Of a stretch of 64,000 nucleotides of DNA, positions 58,828 through 64,000 are shown in pieces. The stretch lies in contig JABLXE010000002.1 in NCBI GenBank assembly GCA_013178225.1, forward strand, positions 1 through 64,000, written 5' to 3'. Numbering within the stretch: the first letter of the stretch is position 1; every line of letters starts with the position of its first letter. The DNA is from Methanotrichaceae archaeon. GTDB taxonomy: Archaea > Halobacteriota > Methanosarcinia > Methanotrichales > Methanotrichaceae. Below the pieces are notes generated by a model. That model searched no databases. It saw only the letters and a list, made by a program, of their open reading frames with translations, and was not told the DNA's origin. The translations under genes were made by a program, and so were the position numbers.

Positions 58828-59454
58828 ATGGACTTCGATTCCTGGGAACCTCTGTATGTGCAGATTCTGGAGGACTTCGGCTTCTCTCGCCAGAGGGATG
58901 AAGAGGCTGCAAGGCTTCTGTCCGGGCTTATGGCGAAAAGGGAGGACCATCTCTTCAAGGCTCAAATCCTGGTTGAGGGCCGCGCGGTCGTGGTCTGCGG
59001 AAATGCGCCCACTCTTTCCCGGGATTTAGATGATCTGGGGAAAGGCCGTAAGATCTTCATAGCCGCAGATGGAGCGACCGCGGTCCTGCTTTCAAGGGGG
59101 GTCGTCCCGGAGATCGTTGTAACCGATCTGGACGGCCCCTTTCCGGCCATCCTGGAAGCGAGCAGGAGGGGCTCGATAATCGTGGTTCATGCACATGGCG
59201 ACAACCTGGACCAGGTCCGGAGCTGCGTTCCCCAGCTCGGCCAGGTTATCGGGTCCGTCCAGTGCCGTCCGTTTGATCTGGTTTATAATTTCGGCGGCTT
59301 CACCGATGGCGATAGGTGCGTATTCCTGGCCCGGCATCTGGGTGCAGGGAGAATCGATCTGACAGGCTTTGACTTCGGAGACGAGAGCGTCACTCCGCGA
59401 AAGAGAAAGAAGCTGATGTGGGCTAAGAGGCTGATCGATATCGCATTAGCTTGA
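58828..59454 (+). CDS. mptE: 6-hydroxymethyl-7,8-dihydropterin pyrophosphokinase, archaeal MptE type
   Basis: The 208-residue protein has VVVCGNAPTLSRDLDDL, IAADGATAVLLSRGVVPEIVVTDLDGPF, VVHAHGDN and NFGGFTDGDRCVFLARHLGA, the DUF115-type pattern of MptE (MJ1634). It transfers pyrophosphate to 6-hydroxymethyl-dihydropterin in tetrahydromethanopterin synthesis. The 3' end overlaps the convergent tmk gene by nine bases. A weak promoter (AT-rich 58762-58785) lies upstream. Confidence 0.85.
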   Translation: MDFDSWEPLYVQILEDFGFSRQRDEEAARLLSGLMAKREDHLFKAQILVEGRAVVVCGNAPTLSRDLDDLGKGRKIFIAADGATAVLLSRGVVPEIVVTDLDGPFPAILEASRRGSIIVVHAHGDNLDQVRSCVPQLGQVIGSVQCRPFDLVYNFGGFTDGDRCVFLARHLGAGRIDLTGFDFGDESVTPRKRKKLMWAKRLIDIALA

Positions 59455-60093
59455 ATCTTCAATCAGGTTGGCGATCCGCTCCAGGGCCCGGTTCTCCACC
59501 TGCTCTGCCGGCCTGCTGGCATCCAGCAGCACGAAGCGGTCGGGCTCCAGTTCTTTCAGGCGGCGGAAGTTCTGATCCACCTCTTTCAAAAAATCCAGCC
59601 TCTCGAACCTCTCTTTTCCCGGGCGGGCCTCAAGCCGCTCCAGAGCCAGTTCCGGCGGCAGAATGAAGAGCAGGGTTAGGTCCGGTTTCACGTTCCAGGG
59701 TTCTGAGACCTCCCGAATCCACATCAGCGGGTCGGGAACGATCTCTTTCAGCGTCACTCCCTGGTAGGCGGCTGTGGAGTCCGAATAACGGTCTGAGATT
59801 ACGATTTCCCCTCTGGCCATTGAGGGCGCGACTCTTTCTGCCAGATGCCGGGCGTGATCGGCCAGGAATAAAAATAGCTCCTCCATTTTCATTGCGCGAG
59901 CAGCGTCGCCTTCTCCATAGCCTTGGGTCAGGTGGGCGCGGAGGATTCGGCCCTCGTCGCTCTCGGTAGGCTCGGCAGTAAAGATGAAGCTCTTTTCCGG
60001 CAGGCACCGCGGCAGCTCTCTCCGGAGTGCTGCGGCCACGCTGCTCTTTCCCGAGCCATCTATTCCTTCCAGGGTCACCAGAAGTCCTGTCAC
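59446..60093 (-). CDS. tmk: Thymidylate kinase
   Basis: The 215-residue protein has the P-loop LEGIDGSGKSSVAAALRREL, the TAEPTESDEGRILR dTMP-binding block, and the DRY motif in VISDRYSDSTAAYQG, all typical of Tmk. The LID region (EARPGKERFERLDFLKEV) is present. It phosphorylates dTMP. The C-terminal end overlaps the convergent mptE by nine bases. Confidence 0.9.
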   Translation of the reverse strand: MTGLLVTLEGIDGSGKSSVAAALRRELPRCLPEKSFIFTAEPTESDEGRILRAHLTQGYGEGDAARAMKMEELFLFLADHARHLAERVAPSMARGEIVISDRYSDSTAAYQGVTLKEIVPDPLMWIREVSEPWNVKPDLTLLFILPPELALERLEARPGKERFERLDFLKEVDQNFRRLKELEPDRFVLLDASRPAEQVENRALERIANLIEDSS

Positions 60094-60513
60094 CGAAAGG
60101 CTGTATCTTTCTAAAATGAAGATTAAGCTGTCGCTTCGTCAGGAAGAATTGAAAGCTGTCGCCCGATACTAACTCCGAGACGTCATCCTCTGGTATTTCC
60201 GCAGTCGGCTCGGTAACCCTCGCAGCGGGCGTCTGTACCGCATTTGGGTTGTCTTATGGTCATCGGCAGACTGTAGTCAATATCCTACCACAAGGACCTA
60301 TCAACACGGCTTGTAGTCCTTTTCTTGCACCGGCATTCACCGCAGAACAACTTCTATGCTTGTGCCAGCCCTCAAAAAAGGACGTCTTATATTTGAGCCC
60401 ATGCTTTAAAAACTTTTCGTGCATGACATATTAGTTTTTAAAATGCTGTCAAGAAATTTACCTTAGTAAGCTTTAAGTCAAAGTTCTACATTATCAATGC
60501 TGAGGTGCTTGAT
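60094..60513. other. Intergenic region, no gene recognised
   Basis: About 420 bases between divergently transcribed tmk and the pyrophosphatase gene. A short frame at 60249-60434 has no ribosome site. The stretch CAGGAAGAATTGAAAG (60139-60154) resembles part of a CRISPR repeat but occurs only once. TTTAAAAAC (60405-60413) and TTTTTAAAATG (60434-60444) are candidate TATA boxes for the pyrophosphatase. Confidence 0.45.
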
Positions 60514-61449
60514 TTGACCGACAAGATCTATGTCGTTGGGCACAAGAGCCCGGATACCGATTCTGTGACCTCTGCTATAACCTATGCCAACCTGAAGAAC
60601 GCCCTCGGCATGAAGGAGGCCGTTCCCGCTGCGGCTGGCGACCTGAACAACGAGACCCGGTTCCTGCTGGATTACTTCAAGGTTCCGTATCCAGAGAAGC
60701 TGACCGATGCAACCGACAAGAAAGTGATTCTGGTCGACCACAACGAGATGGCCCAGGCAGTTGACAAGCTCAGCATGGAGAACATCGTTGAGGTCGTGGA
60801 CCACCACAAGATCGGAGGTCTCGCTACCGGAAAGCCCATCTTCTTCCTAAATGAGCCGGTGGGAGCCACAGGCGGAATTATCGCGAACCTCTATGAGCAG
60901 AACAACGTCGCCATAAGCCGGGAGATGGCCGGGCTCATGATGTCTGCCATTCTCTCCGATACCGTGCTCTTCAAGTCCCCCACCTGCACCCCGCGTGACA
61001 AGGCCGCGGTCGAGAAGCTGGCCAAGATCGCAGGTGTAGATCCCATGAAGTTCGGCATGGATCTTCTCAAGGCCAAGAGCGACATCTCCGCCAAGTCGGC
61101 CAAGGACATACTCCTGGGCGACTTCAAGAAGTTCGACTTCTCCGGCACCAAGGCGGGAGTAGGCCAGATAGAGGTCATGGACCTGGCTGACCTTGAGCCC
61201 AAGAGGGCTGCAATCCTGGATGAGATGAACAAGATGAAAGAGGCCGAGAAGCTGGACATGATCGTGCTGATGCTGACCGACGTCATGAAAGAGTCCAGCG
61301 ACCTGTTGTTCGTGGGCAACGACAAGGCGGCATCAGGATTTGAGAAGGCCTTTGGCGGAAAGCTGGCCAACAACTCCATCTACAAGGAGAAGTGCCTGTC
61401 CCGAAAGAAGCAGGTTATCCCTCCGCTGGAATCCGCTTTCAAGAGCTGA
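60514..61449 (+). CDS. ppaC: Manganese-dependent inorganic pyrophosphatase (DHH family)
   Basis: TTG 60514 has GAGGTG six bases upstream and is preferred over the GTG 60505 in the same frame. The 311-residue protein has GHKSPDTDSVTSAI, VILVDHNEMAQAV and VEVVDHHKIGG, the metal-binding motifs of type II pyrophosphatases, and the C-terminal SRKKQVIPPL phosphate-binding block. It hydrolyses PPi. An acetate-activating AMP-forming acetyl-CoA synthetase releases PPi in Methanothrix, so this enzyme would pull that reaction; that link is inference. Confidence 0.93.
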   Translation: MTDKIYVVGHKSPDTDSVTSAITYANLKNALGMKEAVPAAAGDLNNETRFLLDYFKVPYPEKLTDATDKKVILVDHNEMAQAVDKLSMENIVEVVDHHKIGGLATGKPIFFLNEPVGATGGIIANLYEQNNVAISREMAGLMMSAILSDTVLFKSPTCTPRDKAAVEKLAKIAGVDPMKFGMDLLKAKSDISAKSAKDILLGDFKKFDFSGTKAGVGQIEVMDLADLEPKRAAILDEMNKMKEAEKLDMIVLMLTDVMKESSDLLFVGNDKAASGFEKAFGGKLANNSIYKEKCLSRKKQVIPPLESAFKS

Positions 61450-61549
61450 GTTGAACAATTAGCGAATCGAAGGGGTTTTAATTTGCACCCCTCTCATCTT
61501 ATTTTAGTTAGGCAAGCCTTTTTTGCACCCTGTCACGCCCGGCATGAGT

Positions 61550-61849
61550 TTATCGGTTAGAGTAAGGCCATAGTGAATAAGCCCCTCCCGGAAGAGGCGT
61601 TGATATTTCATTATAGCTGGCCTCTGAATTCGCACCGTCTTCTGCATAAGCCAAACATATGCCTGCTTCTATAGCCTTTATAGTCGAAGCATTCCAGCGA
61701 TAAAGGCGCGCATCGTAGTACAGGCTCAACAGCGCACCTTCTTTTGTGCCTGGCTGGGCAACCGCATTCAGGAAGTATTCGACATCCTTTCTGTTCGCTC
61801 CGGGACGCGATGCAAACTCTTCGATCTCAATAGCCGACAACGTATGCAC
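61550..61849 (-). CDS. Small hypothetical protein
   Basis: The 99-residue protein uses GTG 61849 as start, with GGAGGTG five bases upstream. It begins MHTLSAIEIEEFASRPGANRKDVEYFLNAVAQPG and has SLYYDARLYRWNASTIKAIEAGICLAYAED. No family is recognised. The promoter at 61955-61971 has the same CCAAAAAAA-TTTATA signature as several secreted genes. It is not obviously secreted. Confidence 0.65.
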   Translation of the reverse strand: MHTLSAIEIEEFASRPGANRKDVEYFLNAVAQPGTKEGALLSLYYDARLYRWNASTIKAIEAGICLAYAEDGANSEASYNEISTPLPGGAYSLWPYSNR

Positions 61850-61859
61850 TAAGGCACCT

Positions 61860-62177
61860 CCTGTGGATAGTCTCGCTCAGAAATGGGTAGATCGATCACC
61901 GAAAATAACCTGAGTCCCATGAGGGCAGACTATAGTCCTAATCAGGGATTAAAGTATAAATTTTTTTGGATGATCGAGAGTTGAGGGCTTGGATGCTACC
62001 AGTATCGCTTTTGTGAAAACGTTTTGTGCGCTTTCCGCATAACGGTCTTGGAGACTCTCAGAGAAATCATGATATTGGCAGGCCTGTGTCTCAAATCTCT
62101 AAGCCGTTCTTGCTTATGGAATGATAATGGCTGCAAAATATTTTTACTCACTTAAAACCATATTTGCTGTGAATATA
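61860..62177. other. Promoter region of small gene and spacer to tRNAs
   Basis: About 320 bases with the minus-strand TATA element at 61955-61971, and otherwise nothing recognisable. Confidence 0.5.
61955..61971 (-). promoter_or_regulatory. BRE/TATA promoter element
   Basis: On the minus strand CCAAAAAAATTTATA repeats the signature found before the small secreted genes near 2.9, 3.8 and 4.7 kb. Confidence 0.65.
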
Positions 62178-62250
<73 letters not shown>

Positions 62251-62252
62251 GC

Positions 62253-62329
62253 TGGTGGGCTCGACGCGATTCGAACGCATGACCTCCGCCATGTCAAGGC
62301 GACGTCATAACCGACTAGACCACGAGCCC
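62253..62329 (-). tRNA. tRNA-Val (GAC), CCA encoded
   Basis: Acceptor GGGCTCG pairs with CGAGCCC, discriminator A, then encoded CCA (62253-62255). The anticodon loop TTGACAT carries GAC. The T-loop TTCGAAT is canonical. A CTTTATC box (62360-62366) on the minus strand could be its TATA element. Confidence 0.95.
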
Positions 62330-62415
62330 GCAGGCACCTTTCTTGTCTCCTACTCCCTGATAAAGGCTTCGGTCTGGCCCGAAAAAAGTGTCCGGCCAGA
62401 CTCGATCAATCCCGG

Positions 62416-64000
62416 TTAATACGTTACTTCCCGGTGGTACTCATCCAGGGCCTTGATGGTGATCATGTCCTTCCCGGCCCGGATGATGGCATCGGCCGCC
62501 GCCTGGGCAGCCTGGACGGTCGTGATGTAGGGCACGTGGTAGTCCACGGCGCTCCTCCTGATCTGGTTTCCGTCCTTCACCGACTGCTTGGTGGTAGGGG
62601 TGTTGATGATCAGCTTGACCTCGCCCCGCCTCATGTAGTCGAGCACATTAGGACTGCCGTTGTAGATCTTCTTGACCTGCTCTACAGGTATTCCCGACTT
62701 CCTGAGGTACTCGGCCGTCCCGTCGGTGGCGATGATCTTCAGCCCCAGGTCAGACAGCTTCTTGGCTGCTGCAGCCGTTGCGGCCTTGTCGTCGTCCCTC
62801 ACCGAGATGAAGACCAATCCTTCCAGCGGCAGGCAGTTGTCTGCAGACAGCTCGGCCTTGAAGAAGGCCAGGCCGGGATTGTAGTCGATGCCCATGACCT
62901 CTCCGGTCGAGCGCATCTCCGGGCCCAGCATGACGTCGGCTCCAGGCAGCTTGTCGAAGGGCAGCAGAACCTCTTTCACCGACACGTAGGGCGTCTTGGG
63001 CTCTTCAGTTGTTCCCTGCTCCTTCAGGGTCTTTCCGACCATGACGTTGGCCGCGATCTTGGCCAGCGGGAGGCCCACCGCCTTGGAGACGAAGGGTATG
63101 GTCCGGCTGGATCTGGGATTGGCCTCCAGTATGTAGACCGTGCCGTCCTTGTAGGCCATCTGCAGGTTCACGATGCCGACCACGCCCAGAGCCAGGGCGA
63201 TCCTGCGCACGTAATCCCGCACCACTTCCAGAACGGTGGCCGGCAGGTTCTGGGGCGGGATCATGCAGGCGCTGTCTCCGGAGTGAATCCCGGCCTCCTC
63301 GATGTGCTCCATGATGGCCCCAATCAGGACGTCGGTCCCGTCGCAGACCGCATCCACGTCGATCTCCACCGCGTTTTGCAGGAAATCGTCGATTAGCACC
63401 GGGTGCTCACGCGAGACCCTGACCGCCTCACGCATGTAGGTCTCCAGCCCCGACTCGTCGTAGACGATCTCCATGGCCCGTCCGCCCAGGACGTAGGAAG
63501 GCCGGACCAGCACCGGATAGCCGATGCGAGATGCCACTTTTCGGGCCTCCTGGGGAGAGAAAGCGATTCCTGCGTCGGGCTGAGGAATGTGAAGGTCTCT
63601 CATGAGCTTGTTGAAGCGGTCGCGGTCCTCGGCCATATCGATGCTGTCCGGGCTGGTGCCGAGGATGCGGGTGGATAGGCCCCTTCTGGCGATCTCCTTT
63701 TCCAGCGGCACCGCCAGGTTCACCGCGGTCTGGCCTCCGAACTGTATCATGACCCCGTAAGGCCTCTCCTTCTCGATGATGTTCATCACGTCTTCCAGGG
63801 TCACCGGCTCAAAGAACAGCTTGTCAGAGGTGTCGTAGTCGGTTGAGACCGTCTCAGGGTTGTTGTTGATGATGTGGGCCTCAATTCCCTGCTCCCGCAG
63901 AGCCATTACGGCGTGTACCGTGCTGTAGTCGAACTCGATTCCCTGGCCGATCCGGATCGGGCCCGAGCCCAAGATCAGCACCTTCTTTCTGTCCGTCGGC
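62416..64000 (-). CDS. carB: Carbamoyl-phosphate synthase large subunit, C-terminal part (truncated by window)
   Basis: The visible ~528 residues begin at the second synthetase unit (KKVLILGSGPIRIGQGIEFDYSTVHAVMALREQGIEAH), continue through the second ATP-grasp domain (VRPSYVLGGRAMEIVYDE, ILEANPRSSRTIPFVSKAVG) and end with the MGS-like allosteric domain. The reading frame continues past the window edge, so the first half lies outside. The enzyme makes carbamoyl phosphate for pyrimidines and arginine. tRNA-Val lies upstream of its stop (downstream in transcription). Confidence 0.95.
   Translation of the reverse strand, partial: PTDRKKVLILGSGPIRIGQGIEFDYSTVHAVMALREQGIEAHIINNNPETVSTDYDTSDKLFFEPVTLEDVMNIIEKERPYGVMIQFGGQTAVNLAVPLEKEIARRGLSTRILGTSPDSIDMAEDRDRFNKLMRDLHIPQPDAGIAFSPQEARKVASRIGYPVLVRPSYVLGGRAMEIVYDESGLETYMREAVRVSREHPVLIDDFLQNAVEIDVDAVCDGTDVLIGAIMEHIEEAGIHSGDSACMIPPQNLPATVLEVVRDYVRRIALALGVVGIVNLQMAYKDGTVYILEANPRSSRTIPFVSKAVGLPLAKIAANVMVGKTLKEQGTTEEPKTPYVSVKEVLLPFDKLPGADVMLGPEMRSTGEVMGIDYNPGLAFFKAELSADNCLPLEGLVFISVRDDDKAATAAAAKKLSDLGLKIIATDGTAEYLRKSGIPVEQVKKIYNGSPNVLDYMRRGEVKLIINTPTTKQSVKDGNQIRRSAVDYHVPYITTVQAAQAAADAIIRAGKDMITIKALDEYHREVTY

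Noticed and set aside
60131-60156. CRISPR repeat-like sequence ending GAATTGAAAG
   Set aside because: Occurs once; no second copy or regular spacing within several hundred bases and no cas genes in the window.
60249-60434. 61-codon frame before the pyrophosphatase gene
   Set aside because: No ribosome site, Cys/Pro-rich unnatural composition, and candidate TATA boxes for ppaC fall at or after its end.
62434-63396. 320-codon plus-strand frame
   Set aside because: It is the antisense of carB, lacks a ribosome site and has composition (G/R/H-rich) typical of a shadow frame.

Overview
The window is archaeal. It carries an L40e ribosomal protein gene, an SRP (7S) RNA, an AglB oligosaccharyltransferase, geranylgeranylglyceryl phosphate synthase, archaeal-type phosphoglycerate mutase, diphthine synthase, TiaS, KEOPS Cgi121, MptE and TATA/BRE promoters. 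A McrC gene points to a methanogen. The many small secreted Trp/Tyr- and Cys-rich proteins, a soluble DHH-type pyrophosphatase and moderate GC make an aceticlastic Methanothrix (Methanosaeta)-like organism the best inference. No 16S or mcrA gene is present to prove it.

Layout. 0-5.4 kb: cell-envelope genes, namely two secreted proteins, a secreted protein with a C-terminal CC...C motif, and three paralogous small secreted proteins, two of them a fresh tandem duplication with promoter and terminator. 5.6-11.6 kb: three B12-binding-type radical SAM proteins, an SRPBCC protein, a secreted protein and a HicBA toxin-antitoxin pair whose HicA is frameshifted. 11.7-19.2 kb: a DUF2240-like protein, a secreted protein and a two-gene surface-protein operon whose 1462-residue second product carries a possible gingipain/caspase-like His/Cys pair. 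19.7-24.9 kb: a flavin reductase-like protein, a Cys-rich secreted protein, an exported acetolactate decarboxylase, the SRP RNA, a nitroreductase remnant and phosphoribulokinase. 24.9-36.8 kb: an XRE regulator divergent from tiaS, an MscS-like membrane protein, a formyltransferase, the aglB-arfB operon and a flavoprotein. 37-41 kb: tRNA-Ile, queD, a ribbon-helix-helix protein, dphB, mcrC and apgM. 41-49.7 kb: a 42-codon gene, a GH15 glucoamylase-like enzyme, panE, a GerW-like protein, a methyltransferase and a papain-like protease with seven PKD domains. 49.7-56.1 kb: malic enzyme, an intron-rich tRNA-Ser, L40e, GGGP synthase, two M24 peptidases, DUF2150-like, cgi121 and a metallohydrolase. 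56.3-64 kb: a coiled-coil protein, a second CC-motif secreted protein, mptE, tmk, pyrophosphatase, tRNA-Phe, tRNA-Val and the 3' part of carB.

The most notable object is the tRNA-Ser(CGA) gene at 51034-51198. It is interrupted twice, in the D-loop and in the T-loop, by sequences that each fold as bulge-helix-bulge introns; removing them yields an almost fully canonical tRNA. Others are a candidate palindromic operator repeated upstream of two neighbouring genes, a shared BRE/TATA signature before envelope genes, small genes of 37, 42 and 49 codons, and repeated use of TTG and probably CTG starts with TTGA stop/start overlaps.
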